Positions 47,617 through 56,807 are shown, counted from the stretch's first letter. The stretch: DNA of 64,000 nt from Rhodanobacter sp. B05 (GCF_002001085.1 NZ_MUNU01000012.1:124001-188000), one strand, 5' to 3'. Notes: generated by a model not told the origin, from the sequence alone. Translations and numbers: made by a program.

Positions 47617-48618
47617 TCACTTGCGGGTCAGCACGATTTCGCCGGCAGTCACGCGTTGGCTTGCATCTATCGACCAACCGTATTCCAGCGCCAAGGCGAA
47701 GGACTTCTGGTCGCCGGCCTTGAAGACGCCGCTGATGGGGACGCTCGCCAAGGCGGAATCGCCCAGGCGCAGCTTGGTGCTGGAGTAGCGGTTCATCTCA
47801 GCCACCACGGCATCCAGTCGCCACGCCTTCACCACCAGGTTGCCCCCGGTCCAGCCACGCGCACTGGCCAGTTCACTTTCGGAGACTGCCTGCAGCGCAC
47901 CGAGTCGGCCTGACGGCTCGATGGCGATGCGCTCGCCCGGTTGCAGCGTGGCCGAGCGGCCAGGACCTCGTGCGTCAGCTGCGACCACGACCTGGCCCTG
48001 CAGGAGCGTCACGATGCTGTCGCTCTCCCCGACACGAACCTGGAAATGGGTGCCGGTCGCGGTTACCGAGCCATCGCCGACATGCACGACGAAGGGCCTT
48101 GTCGTGTCGTGTTGTACCTCGAAGTCGGCCTGGCCATGTTGGAGGGTCAGTTGGCGCGTGTGCTTGTCGATCTGTGCGAGCAGTTCGCTGTCCGTATCCA
48201 GCACCACCCTGGAACCATCCGCCAGGACGACGGTGCGCTGTTCTCCCAGCGCAGTGGCATAGCGAATCCCCGCGACGTCCCTGGGCATGAGTGCCCATAG
48301 CAATACGGTTGCCGCCAACACCACCGAGGCCGCAGCCGCCAAGGCGGGCCACCAGCGCCGGCGGCGAGGCCTACCCAGCCGCACGGCGGGGCGCATGGCC
48401 TCCTGCAGTGCGGCGGCGATGACAGGATCCTCACGCAGATCAGCGCTGCGATCCCAGACATCCGCGACCTCACGGTAGGCTACATCGTGCAAGGGACTGG
48501 CGGCGCGCCAGCGGTTGAACGCGGCACGCTCCAGCTCATTGCAGTCGGGCGCGAGCAATCGCGCGAACCATTGTTGCGCGGCGGTGCGGATCTCGGCATG
48601 GGTGAATGTCGTCGTCAT
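47617..48618 (-). CDS. M4: FecR-type anti-sigma/sigma regulator
   Basis: A 333-residue FecR protein. DUF4880 region (AAQQWFARLLAPDCNELERAAF), membrane helix near residues 92-114, FecR domain (YATALGEQRTVVLADGSRVV, GTHFQVRVGESDSIV) and a C-terminal domain with ISGVFKAGDQKSFALAL. ATG 48618 is chosen because it begins the conserved N-terminus; ATG 48642 is possible and neither has a strong ribosome-binding site. Similar to the M5 FecR. Confidence 0.87.
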   Translation of the reverse strand: MTTTFTHAEIRTAAQQWFARLLAPDCNELERAAFNRWRAASPLHDVAYREVADVWDRSADLREDPVIAAALQEAMRPAVRLGRPRRRRWWPALAAAASVVLAATVLLWALMPRDVAGIRYATALGEQRTVVLADGSRVVLDTDSELLAQIDKHTRQLTLQHGQADFEVQHDTTRPFVVHVGDGSVTATGTHFQVRVGESDSIVTLLQGQVVVAADARGPGRSATLQPGERIAIEPSGRLGALQAVSESELASARGWTGGNLVVKAWRLDAVVAEMNRYSSTKLRLGDSALASVPISGVFKAGDQKSFALALEYGWSIDASQRVTAGEIVLTRK

Positions 48619-48713
48619 GGGATTTCGGTCATCTGCTGCCATGGCGGATCCAGCACCGGCCTGCAGCATGTACGTCAGGCTGGTCTCCCGTCACGAATGC
48701 CTGTGCGCAATCT

Positions 48714-49298
48714 CTACAATGCATCAGCGTTCCCCGACCCCACCTTGCTGCATAGCGCCGCCAGCGCTTTGGTCATGTGTTTTTCGACGGTTTTCACGGA
48801 AATATCGCAGTGGCTGGCGATCTGCGCATAGGTCATACCCTGCATACGACTGAGCAGGTATACCTGTCGACAGCGTATGGGCAACGACATGACCGCATCG
48901 CGCAACCATGCCTGCTGCTGCTCGCGCTCGATCAGTTCTTCCTGTGTCGGCTCCGCGGAGGCCAGCTCCACATCGTCCAACGATACCTGCCGGCTGACCC
49001 GGCGAACGCTACCGCGGCGAAACTGTTCGTTGGCCACATTGATGGCGATGCGATACAGCAACGGCTTCCACGACGCGTCGGGCTCGGTCTCGCGATAGCG
49101 CATCAAACGCATCAGGCTTTCCTGGGCGGCATCCTTGGCATCTTCCTCGTTGGCAACGCGCAGGCGCAGGAAGTGCAACAGGCCGCCATAATGCTCGCGC
49201 GAAAATACCTCGAAGCTGCGCATCCGCTCATGCGGCTCATCCTCCGTCACCGGCAGGTCTCGTGGCATTTCCAGGAAACTGTCGAAGCCATGGGCCAT
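48714..49298 (-). CDS. M4: FecI-type ECF sigma factor
   Basis: A 194-residue ECF sigma. Region 2 contains EEDAKDAAQESLMRLMRY; region 4 contains LPIRCRQVYLLSRMQGMTYAQIA and ISVKTVEKHMTKAL. The start at 49298 (MAHGFDSFLEMPRD) is chosen because the M5 sigma begins almost identically; GTG 49310 and ATG 49307 are in frame. The gap to fecR is 95 bases, so unlike M1-M3 there is no overlap. Confidence 0.86.
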   Translation of the reverse strand: MAHGFDSFLEMPRDLPVTEDEPHERMRSFEVFSREHYGGLLHFLRLRVANEEDAKDAAQESLMRLMRYRETEPDASWKPLLYRIAINVANEQFRRGSVRRVSRQVSLDDVELASAEPTQEELIEREQQQAWLRDAVMSLPIRCRQVYLLSRMQGMTYAQIASHCDISVKTVEKHMTKALAALCSKVGSGNADAL

Positions 49299-49729
49299 GC
49301 CTGGCATCACCCCATACCGTGCGTCAACGATCTATATCCCAGCGGCCAGTGCCGTGCAAGATGCACTGATCAGGGGGCAATAGAGTTGAAATGCACTGGC
49401 GCCGGAATACCCTACCTGGTCCGAGGGAGGTCCTTGGAATCCGGCAGTGAAACGGGTCGGCCGGAGCCTGCCGTTGTGCGCATCAGCGTAATGCCTCACA
49501 GCCGCTTCCAAGACCCACAGGACACTTGGCTGCCGCGTACCACAGCACTGACCGATCAGCCCAGTCGCTGCGCGGTCGTCGTCCAGCATGGCAGGGCGGC
49601 CACTGGCCAGCAGCAAGCTGTGCCGGTAGATACCGCTGTTCCGTTCGTCCGCAACGAACAAAATGCCAGAGATATTTTTTTGCACGAAGAATTTCAAAGC
49701 CCGCCGAATAGAAATGTTCCCGGTCAAAT
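49299..49729. other. gap between M4 sigma and M5 isopeptidase, with promoter and a long open frame
   Basis: It contains the M4 sigma promoter motif (49389-49416) and, next to the M5 isopeptidase stop, a stretch similar to the flank of M2. On the minus strand a frame stays open across most of the gap but has no ribosome-binding site or recognisable family, so no gene is called. Confidence 0.4.
49389..49416 (-). promoter_or_regulatory. M4 sigma-fecR: ECF-type promoter motif GGTAGGGT-N13-TGCAT
   Basis: On the minus strand GGTAGGGT, 13 bases, TGCATTT, about 90 bases upstream of the M4 sigma start. It shares both boxes with the M4 receptor promoter and with both M5 promoters. Confidence 0.6.
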
Positions 49730-51841
49730 TCAGCCACCCGAATGAATGCCACTCCGTGCCGATCTGGCCGGCACTGCGTCTCTCATCTCTCGCCAAATGC
49801 GGTATTGCCCGACCTTATCCGGGCTCGGGTCTTCGTATCCCTGTAGCCAGAAGCGGAACCAATCCAAGTTGCGATCATAAACGGCCAGCTTGTGTCGAGG
49901 TTGCGACTTCTGATGCTGCTCATCGGGGAATACGTATAAATCGGCACGGTGCCTTCGAATGAGGGGCACTATAAAGTCCAGTGCGTACCTGAACTCCTGT
50001 TCGGGCATCTGCATCAGGACAGGAGCACGCATCCGCTCGATATGGTAAGTCGGCGAGAGCTGCCGCCAGTGATCCGGTGTTTCCTCAAGGGTACCGAGCT
50101 GCCAATAGCGACGCATGCGCGAGTGCTCCTCCTCCCCACCCAGGCTCATCATCAGGCTACCCATCGGGGTGACCACTGGCGAGCTCACCGATATGGCGCG
50201 AAGCAGATCGGAGTGCATCGCGGTCCATACGGCGACCTCGGACCCAAAGCTCAACCCGCCCATGCCGACGCGGGTCGAATCAATGGCCCCCTGCTTCGCC
50301 AGCAGTGTCACCGCCCCCTCGACCGCCGATAGCCCTTGCTGATAGCGAGCGATCGCATCATCCGACAAGGGTGCGGCGTTGATGCAGAGTGCCGCGATGC
50401 CGCTCCTTGCAAAGGTGGCAAGGGGCCACTCGTCCCCCACACTGCCGCGCAGAAAACCCGTACACCGGTAGTAGACGATGAACAGGGGTGGCGGCCTGCC
50501 GTCTCTCGCGGTCGAAGGATAGAACTGCCCGGTGTAACGCCTACCCTGCGCATCGGTCCAGGTGACGAATTGAACGCGTACAAACTTCTTCATGTCCTGC
50601 GCGAGCACCTGGTTGGGAGCGAAGAGAACCGTCCGACTTCCCGACTCCAGATCGATACGTTCCAGCCTCGGTGGCACATCTGCTTCGGCAGCGACGCACA
50701 CCAGGGCCGAGGCCGAGGCTGCGCATGGCTCCGGCCCCCAGCGCCCACCTCCTGTTATCTGACCACGCGAGCGGACCACCGGCTGCACATCGCCGGTGAC
50801 GACGTTCCAGCGAAAGATCGACTGCTCCAGTTCGCTGTCACGCTCGGACACGGTGAAGAGGATCTCGTCGCTTCCCGGTCGCCAGGCGATGTCGGTGACC
50901 TGCTTGCCCGTGCATGGCTCGGCCGTGCACTTGACCAATCGGCCAGACTTTATGCTGGGCAGCATGGACAGGGCAACGGAACGCTGGCCTGCCCGCCCTT
51001 GCTGATCGCTTTGCTCACGAAGCACCGCAATTCGCTTGCTTCCGCGATCCTCCGCAACCCGCACGATCTCACCGCCAGCAGGCGGCAGGTTGGCAGCCGT
51101 CACCGGAGACTCAGGGTATCGACCCGATGCCAGCTCGGTCGTGACGCCGGTGGAAAGCTCCAGTGCCTTCCAGTGGTCAGGCACACCGGACAGTAGCGGC
51201 AGACGTACACCGCCCTTGAGTCGTTGCGTCGCCAGGCGCCCGCCCTGGAATCCCGAGCGGAACAGCGCTTCTCCAAGCATCACAGTCCGATCGATGTGGA
51301 CACCCCGGTCATACTCGGCGAGCTCGGCATCGATAACCGTCTCGCGTGTGGCACCGACACTGTAATAGAGCACCGAACCGTCAGGATTCAACGAGAAAGT
51401 TCGCACGTTTGCTGTCCCGTACGTGAGCTGCTCGGTACGCGAGCCGTCCGCCGCCGCGCGCCAGACCTCGATTCGCGCGTCATGGACCGCACGGAAGAAG
51501 ATCCACTTTCCGTCGGGCGACCATACAGGTAGCTCCGGCTTGGACGACCCACCGCCGTCCGGCAGCATCTCGCCACCGTCACCCAGACGCCGCGGTGCCG
51601 ATGTGCCGTCGACAGGCTGCACATACCAGACCGTCTCATACGTATTCCGCTCGATCGACGCCTGCTCGGTCCGAAAGGCAACGAGCCGCCCATCCGGTGA
51701 AACCGATACATTCTTGATATCGACAACCTCGACAAGCTGGCGGATGGTCGCAGCGATTCCATACGGAACATGGAGAAGCAGACCCAGCAATCCCGCACAC
51801 GCCAACGCACGCACGGTCCCTGCAGCAATTTTCCCGCTCAT
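49730..51841 (-). CDS. M5: AtxE2-type lasso peptide isopeptidase, divergent
   Basis: A 703-residue isopeptidase with signal peptide (to about residue 30), propeller motifs (SPDGRLVAFRTEQAS, WSPDGKWIFFRAVHDARIEV) and a hydrolase with Ser531 in GGLSFGSE, EQE at 614-616 and His643 in DEQH. The segment after the nucleophile (PMGSLMMSLGGEEEHSRMRR) departs from the tyrosine-rich NYYLLGS pattern of M2 and M3, so its substrate pocket may differ. GAGGTAGTC precedes the ATG. The gap to the receptor is 179 bases. Confidence 0.86.
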   Translation of the reverse strand: MSGKIAAGTVRALACAGLLGLLLHVPYGIAATIRQLVEVVDIKNVSVSPDGRLVAFRTEQASIERNTYETVWYVQPVDGTSAPRRLGDGGEMLPDGGGSSKPELPVWSPDGKWIFFRAVHDARIEVWRAAADGSRTEQLTYGTANVRTFSLNPDGSVLYYSVGATRETVIDAELAEYDRGVHIDRTVMLGEALFRSGFQGGRLATQRLKGGVRLPLLSGVPDHWKALELSTGVTTELASGRYPESPVTAANLPPAGGEIVRVAEDRGSKRIAVLREQSDQQGRAGQRSVALSMLPSIKSGRLVKCTAEPCTGKQVTDIAWRPGSDEILFTVSERDSELEQSIFRWNVVTGDVQPVVRSRGQITGGGRWGPEPCAASASALVCVAAEADVPPRLERIDLESGSRTVLFAPNQVLAQDMKKFVRVQFVTWTDAQGRRYTGQFYPSTARDGRPPPLFIVYYRCTGFLRGSVGDEWPLATFARSGIAALCINAAPLSDDAIARYQQGLSAVEGAVTLLAKQGAIDSTRVGMGGLSFGSEVAVWTAMHSDLLRAISVSSPVVTPMGSLMMSLGGEEEHSRMRRYWQLGTLEETPDHWRQLSPTYHIERMRAPVLMQMPEQEFRYALDFIVPLIRRHRADLYVFPDEQHQKSQPRHKLAVYDRNLDWFRFWLQGYEDPSPDKVGQYRIWREMRDAVPARSARSGIHSGG

Positions 51842-52020
51842 GACTACCTCGTAATTTGGTAAGCGACGCCAGCCGGGCAAGCTGCGGCGAGGCCGACAGA
51901 TCGGACTGGCGCCCGAAGTTGAGGAGCACCCTGACTTCCCTGCAAGGCAGGAAGGCGCTGTCCGGCCAGTCCACCCATCCGGCACCCCGCCCTGCCCGCA
52001 CTGCGGATCACACAGGCCTG

Positions 52021-54687
52021 TCACCACCGCTTGGACATGGACAGGCTCACGAATCGACCGATGGCCGAATAGTTGGTCGAGTCGTACGGCGGCTGATCCG
52101 ACGAAAGAACCACGTAGGACGGCGGCTCCCGGTCCAGCAGGTTCTGCGCAGACAGCGCCACCTCGATGCCTGACAGGGCACCTGTCGATTGACTGGTGAC
52201 GTAGCGCAACGTGGCATCGAACGTCGTGAACGAAGCCGTCTTGCGGCCACTCACGCGGTCCGTCACACCGCTTCTGTAGTTGGCAAAGGTGGAGGCTGAA
52301 AAGCCGCCCTGGCTCCACACTGCACCAGCCCGGGCGTTGACCCTAGCGGGATTGAAGAGAGTCCCGGCCACGTCGTAGGGCGCCTGCGTGGCTGAGTTCT
52401 GCTGCGTGCTATCGAGCCAGGTTGCGGAACCGCGCACCGTGAGCATGCCGGCACCGAGATCGAAGCGATTGGACGCACTTAAATCCAAGCCCTTGACGCG
52501 CTGACTGGCAACATTGACGTACTGGTTGTACAGGATGGCCACAACGTTATTCGGGTCGTATGGGAGGCCTGAGTAGTTGTAGAACGCGGCAGAAGAGTCG
52601 ATTGCGCTCTGGGTCGCCTGCGGCGTCGGCGCGTAATCGATGAACTGGACATAGTCCGGGTTGCCGATCGCACGGCTGTAGTCGGTGATCGGCTGCACCA
52701 CGCGGTTGGTGTAATCGACGTCGAACCAGGTCAGCTCCGCCTCCAGCCCCTTGAGCGATTCCGGGTGGAAAGCCAGGGAAATGCTCTTGGTGGTAGCGCG
52801 CTCTGGCTCCAGATCCGGATTGCCGCCAGAGAGTTCCAGCGCAGCGGCATTGGGCCCGCCAGTCGACCCACCGTAATAGCTTTCAGGATCCAACACGGCC
52901 GACTTGGCCTGGAAGCGCTGGAGCAGCGTCGGCGCCTTGAAGGACTTGCCCCAGGACGCTTTCAGGGTGAAGTCCGCATTGGGGCCATAGATAAGGCCCA
53001 CTTTGGGCGTGGCGACGCGGCCAAAACTGCTGTAGTCCTCCCCCCTCACCGCAGCCGTCAGGTCCAGACGACGGATGCCGATGATCCCCTGCTCCGATCC
53101 GACAAGGGGCAGGCTCAGCTCCGCGTAGGCAAACCGACTGCTTTCCTCGCCCCGTGTGGTGTCGACGCCCACCAGCAGGTTGTGTTGGGTGTACTCGTTC
53201 TTCCTGTAGCCGGCACCGACTGCAAGGCGGGCGTCGCCACCCGGCATGACCATCAGCGGACCTTCCGCTCCCGCCTCCCAGGAGAGCGCGCGGTTGCAAT
53301 AGCAGTCACGGACGAAGGTCTGGGACGCGGACGAGCCGATGTCCACGATTGATTCTCGCGGGATGCTTTCATCCCTGCCCCAGCTACCACCCATCGACAG
53401 CGTCCAGTCGCCGGCCAACGAGATATCCAAGGTAGGTGCGACCAGAGAGGTCTTCGTTTCAGTGTTCACGTGAAAGTAGTAGGGGGCCAGGCCCGAATTC
53501 CAGGGATACATGTCCTGCGAACGCGTGGTTCTCAGCGCATCCAGCCGAAATTCCACGGACTCCCCGAACGACTGGTGTGCGCTGACCAGGCCGCTGCGCA
53601 GCTTGCTCTGCGGATAGAGCGTATTGGGATCAAACATGTAATCGGTGTAATCACGCTGGCGCGCATAGATCGGATCGGTCGAGGTGTCCTGGAAGGTGGC
53701 AAGCAGCCCGCCGTTGGACCAGCGGGCGCCGGCGGTGGCGGTGTACTCCCGCGTGGCCAATCCGCCATCTGTCGCGCCGCCATAGCGCACCCCGACCTTC
53801 GCCCCCTCGTAATCCCGCTTTAGGATGACGTTGCCCACACCGCCAACTGCGTCCGAGCCATAGATGGCCGAAGCCCCGTCCGGGACGATCTCAATGCGAT
53901 CGACCGCCTCCACAGGGATGGCGCTGATGTCCACCGCCTGCACGAAGCCGCCATAGGAAAGGCGCCGCCCATTGAGTAGCGTGAGGGTCGCATCCGGCCC
54001 CAGCCCGCGCAGGTTCAGCGACGAGCCACCCGTGATGTTCTGGTTTGCAATGCCCCCTGCCCCGGCTGTCGCGCCAACGACAACACCCGGGTTCTGCCCT
54101 CCACTGAAATTCTGCGGCACGCTGCGGATGACCTCGCCGAGGTCCGTGAACCCCTCCTCCTGCATCTGCTCGCTGCCGATCGAGATCACCGGCGACGGCG
54201 TGGTGCCGCCGCGGATGCGCGTGCCCGTAACGGTGACAGTTTGCAGCGTGGTCGGCTCAGGCTTCTGATCGGATTTCTCCGTCTGTTTATGCGGAGACGC
54301 GGCAGGTTTCGCCTTGGCTGGTTTTGCAGCCTTACCGGACTGCTTGATCACGACCGTGGTGTCGTTGACGAAACCCCACTCCAATCCGCTGTCCGCCAGC
54401 ACTTTCTGCAACGCTTCACGCCATGTTTGCTGGCCGCTTACCGCCGGCGCCGTCTTGCCGCGCACCAGTTCCGACGGGTAGATGATCTGCACCTTGCTCT
54501 GGCTGGCGAGTTGATCGAGCGCATTGGCCAGATCGCCTGCGGAAATGGCGTAGGCCTGCGGCGCATCGTTGCGCTGCGCCCAGGCCGGCGCGGTACAAGT
54601 CACCAGCGCCAGCAACAGCACGCCGCACAACGTGCGGCGCATCGGTGCCGAACGCTGGCTGCCAACGTTTCCCTTCGATGCCTTCAT
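52021..54687 (-). CDS. M5: TonB-dependent receptor with STN signalling domain
   Basis: An 888-residue receptor with signal peptide to about residue 38, STN domain (YAISAGDLANALDQLASQSK to NDTTVVIKQ), a linker close to that of M4, plug from VTVTGTRIRGGTTPSPV, and a barrel with a CYCN motif (53293-53304) ending LSMSKRW. GGGGGAGATTCG precedes the ATG. The promoter motif at 54760-54787 lies between fecR and the receptor. Confidence 0.9.
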   Translation of the reverse strand: MKASKGNVGSQRSAPMRRTLCGVLLLALVTCTAPAWAQRNDAPQAYAISAGDLANALDQLASQSKVQIIYPSELVRGKTAPAVSGQQTWREALQKVLADSGLEWGFVNDTTVVIKQSGKAAKPAKAKPAASPHKQTEKSDQKPEPTTLQTVTVTGTRIRGGTTPSPVISIGSEQMQEEGFTDLGEVIRSVPQNFSGGQNPGVVVGATAGAGGIANQNITGGSSLNLRGLGPDATLTLLNGRRLSYGGFVQAVDISAIPVEAVDRIEIVPDGASAIYGSDAVGGVGNVILKRDYEGAKVGVRYGGATDGGLATREYTATAGARWSNGGLLATFQDTSTDPIYARQRDYTDYMFDPNTLYPQSKLRSGLVSAHQSFGESVEFRLDALRTTRSQDMYPWNSGLAPYYFHVNTETKTSLVAPTLDISLAGDWTLSMGGSWGRDESIPRESIVDIGSSASQTFVRDCYCNRALSWEAGAEGPLMVMPGGDARLAVGAGYRKNEYTQHNLLVGVDTTRGEESSRFAYAELSLPLVGSEQGIIGIRRLDLTAAVRGEDYSSFGRVATPKVGLIYGPNADFTLKASWGKSFKAPTLLQRFQAKSAVLDPESYYGGSTGGPNAAALELSGGNPDLEPERATTKSISLAFHPESLKGLEAELTWFDVDYTNRVVQPITDYSRAIGNPDYVQFIDYAPTPQATQSAIDSSAAFYNYSGLPYDPNNVVAILYNQYVNVASQRVKGLDLSASNRFDLGAGMLTVRGSATWLDSTQQNSATQAPYDVAGTLFNPARVNARAGAVWSQGGFSASTFANYRSGVTDRVSGRKTASFTTFDATLRYVTSQSTGALSGIEVALSAQNLLDREPPSYVVLSSDQPPYDSTNYSAIGRFVSLSMSKRW

Positions 54688-54759
54688 CGAATCTCCCCCG
54701 TATCAGGTTGTGGTGTGCGCCCGCTCTGATGCGGCGGACGCGCTGGACTCCTGATCTGC

Positions 54760-54787
54760 TGATGCGCGCGGGGATGAAATCCCTACC
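54760..54787 (-). promoter_or_regulatory. M5 receptor: ECF-type promoter motif GGTAGGGA-N13-CGCATC
   Basis: On the minus strand GGTAGGGA, 13 bases, CGCATCA, about 73 bases upstream of the receptor start and 16 bases after the fecR stop. It matches the M5 sigma promoter except for one base in the -10-like box. Confidence 0.6.
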
Positions 54788-54803
54788 TACTTCGGAAAAC
54801 GAT

Positions 54804-55802
54804 CTACTTGCGCTGAAGCACAATCTCGCCCGGCGTGCGGCGGTCGACGCGGATGGGCCAGCCGTATTCCAGCGACAGCAGGAACGAGTGCTGGTCGCTG
54901 GCTTTGAAGCTGCCGCTGATCGACAACGTGCCCAGGCTGGGGTCGCCCAGGCGCACTGGAACACTGGTATAGCGGTTCATTTCCGCTACCAGACGTGCCA
55001 ACGGCCATTCCCGCACGACCAGCATGCCTTCGGTCCAGCCGCGGGCCCTGGCCAGTTCGGTATCCGCCAGACGTTCGGGCGTACCGAGCCGGCCATCCGA
55101 CTGGATGGCGACGCGTTCACCGGCATGAAGCGTCATCTGCTCGGAACTGCTCGGCTTCGCGTCGCCGGCTACCACGACCCGCCCTTCCAGCAGGGTGACC
55201 GTGTCGATGCCGGCCGCCGCTCGCACCTGGAACTGCGTGCCGGTAGCGGTGACGGTGCCGTCGCCGACGTGCACGACGAACGGTCGTGCCGTGTCATGGC
55301 GCACCTGGAAATCGGCCTGTCCGTGCAGCAGCGTCAGCCGGCGCTCGTGCTTGCCGTACCGCACTTGCAGGTCGCTGTTCGTATCCAACACGACATGGGA
55401 GCCGTCGTCCAAAGCCAGCGTGCGCTGCTCGCCCGTCGCGGTGGCGTATGTGACTACCGGCGCGTTTCCAGGCGTATTCCACTCGTAGTAGCCAACGCCG
55501 ATCGCCAACACGAGGCAGGCGGCCATCGCCAATGCCGGCATTGCACGCTGCCGCCATGAGCGTTCGGGTGGCAAACAGCGCGCCTGGTGCAGCAGGTGCT
55601 CCAGGCTCGGATCGGTGCCAAGCGCGGCGCTGCGCTGCCAAACGTCGCTCACCATGCGATAGGCCGCGTCGTGCGCCGGCTCGGCCGCACGCCAGTGCTC
55701 GAAGGCCGCGCGCTCGCCCGCACTGCAGTCGCTCGACTGCAGGCGCAGCAGCCAGTGCTGCGCAGCGCTGCGGACTTCGGGTTGAATGTTGCCGCCGGTC
55801 AT
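54804..55802 (-). CDS. M5: FecR-type anti-sigma/sigma regulator
   Basis: A 332-residue FecR protein. DUF4880 region (AAQHWLLRLQSSDCSAGERAAF), membrane helix near residues 92-112, FecR domain (YATATGEQRTLALDDGSHVV, GTQFQVRAAAGIDTV) and a C-terminal domain with ISGSFKASDQHSFLLSL. ATG 55802 follows GGACGGAATCCG, 22 bases after the sigma stop. Clearly paralogous to the M4 FecR. Confidence 0.88.
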   Translation of the reverse strand: MTGGNIQPEVRSAAQHWLLRLQSSDCSAGERAAFEHWRAAEPAHDAAYRMVSDVWQRSAALGTDPSLEHLLHQARCLPPERSWRQRAMPALAMAACLVLAIGVGYYEWNTPGNAPVVTYATATGEQRTLALDDGSHVVLDTNSDLQVRYGKHERRLTLLHGQADFQVRHDTARPFVVHVGDGTVTATGTQFQVRAAAGIDTVTLLEGRVVVAGDAKPSSSEQMTLHAGERVAIQSDGRLGTPERLADTELARARGWTEGMLVVREWPLARLVAEMNRYTSVPVRLGDPSLGTLSISGSFKASDQHSFLLSLEYGWPIRVDRRTPGEIVLQRK

Positions 55803-55824
55803 CGGATTCCGTCCATGCGGGTAT

Positions 55825-56406
55825 TCATGTAGATGCACCGGATTCCCAAACCCCTGCCTTGTCGCACAACGCGACCAGCGCGGTGGCCAGGTGCTTTTCG
55901 ACCGTCTTCACGGAAATACCGCACCTGCGCGCAACCTCGCCCTGGCTCAAGCCGTCGATCCGCACCAGCACAAACACCTGTCGGCAGCGTGGCGGCAACG
56001 ACAGCATCGCTTCGCGCAGCCACGCCTGCTCCTGCGCATGTTGAATCGCCAAGTCGAGCGGTGGTGCAGGGTCCGCCAGCTCGACCGTTTCCACCTGCAC
56101 GTTCTGCTTGTCCCGATGCGACTGGCTGCGCCGGTATTGCTCGTTGAGCAGGTTGCGGGCGATGCGGTAGAGCAGCGGTCGCCATGCTTCGGCCGGCTCG
56201 CTATCGCGATAGCGGAGCAGCCGCGTCAGGCTCTCCTGCGCGATGTCGCGAGCATCTTCCTCGCCGGTGCGCAGACGCAGAAACTTCAACAGCGGGGGGT
56301 GTTGCTCGCGCAGGAAAGCGTCGAAACCCTGCAGGCGATCGCGCAGTTCTTCGTCCACGGAGAAGTCCCGTGGCATTTCCATGAGGCTGTCGTACCCGTG
56401 GGCCAT
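55825..56406 (-). CDS. M5: FecI-type ECF sigma factor
   Basis: A 193-residue ECF sigma, the paralogue of M4 sigma. It starts MAHGYDSLMEMPRDF, has region 2 with EEDARDIAQESLTRLLRY and region 4 with LPPRCRQVFVLVRIDGLSQGEVA and ISVKTVEKHLATAL. The chosen ATG 56406 equals the M4 sigma start; the frame stays open for another 129 codons upstream but crosses the promoter motif. Confidence 0.87.
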   Translation of the reverse strand: MAHGYDSLMEMPRDFSVDEELRDRLQGFDAFLREQHPPLLKFLRLRTGEEDARDIAQESLTRLLRYRDSEPAEAWRPLLYRIARNLLNEQYRRSQSHRDKQNVQVETVELADPAPPLDLAIQHAQEQAWLREAMLSLPPRCRQVFVLVRIDGLSQGEVARRCGISVKTVEKHLATALVALCDKAGVWESGAST

Positions 56407-56514
56407 CTGGCGCTGCTGCCTGTCGTCGACGAGCGAATCTTTAACCCATTGGCCGGTGCTACGCAACGCGTCCGCTTCAAAATGCCAGCGAATGCCGGAA
56501 GGCCATCCATATAC

Positions 56515-56542
56515 AGATGCACGAGCATCTGGAATCCCTACC
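56515..56542 (-). promoter_or_regulatory. M5 sigma-fecR: ECF-type promoter motif GGTAGGGA-N13-TGCATC
   Basis: On the minus strand GGTAGGGA, 13 bases, TGCATCT, about 109 bases upstream of the M5 sigma start. It shares both boxes with the M4 and M5 partner promoters. Confidence 0.6.
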
Positions 56543-56807
56543 TTTGGAGCCTTGCGAACGAACAGGCCAATGGAAGGCACCGAATGGACAGGCCCCATCC
56601 ATGGCGTCACGGCATGAGCGTGCGCGTCAATCACGCGTCCAGCGTGCCGGTCCGCCTTGCTAACGACCAGCGAGCGCTGCAAGGTCCGCGCGATATCGCC
56701 GCGCTCGCCCATTGCGCGCAGGATGCGCTCGGCCTCCGGTCGCAGCATCCAGCATATGACATGGTCCTTCTCCAGGAATTGTCCCTGACACAAATGGCAC
56801 TTACCGC

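Noticed and set aside
49332-49796. Open frame of 154 codons on the minus strand between M4 and M5
   Set aside because: It starts inside the M5 isopeptidase in another frame, lacks a ribosome-binding site and resembles no family.
21992-56406. Additional lasso precursor genes in M1-M5
   Set aside because: I looked in the intergenic gaps for short frames with an LGxAxxxTxG leader and an acid at core position 7-9 and found none; no B or C genes are present either.
56407-56793. N-terminal extension of the M5 sigma factor by 129 codons
   Set aside because: It crosses the ECF-type promoter, and the M4 paralogue starts at the same MAHG(F/Y)DS motif.
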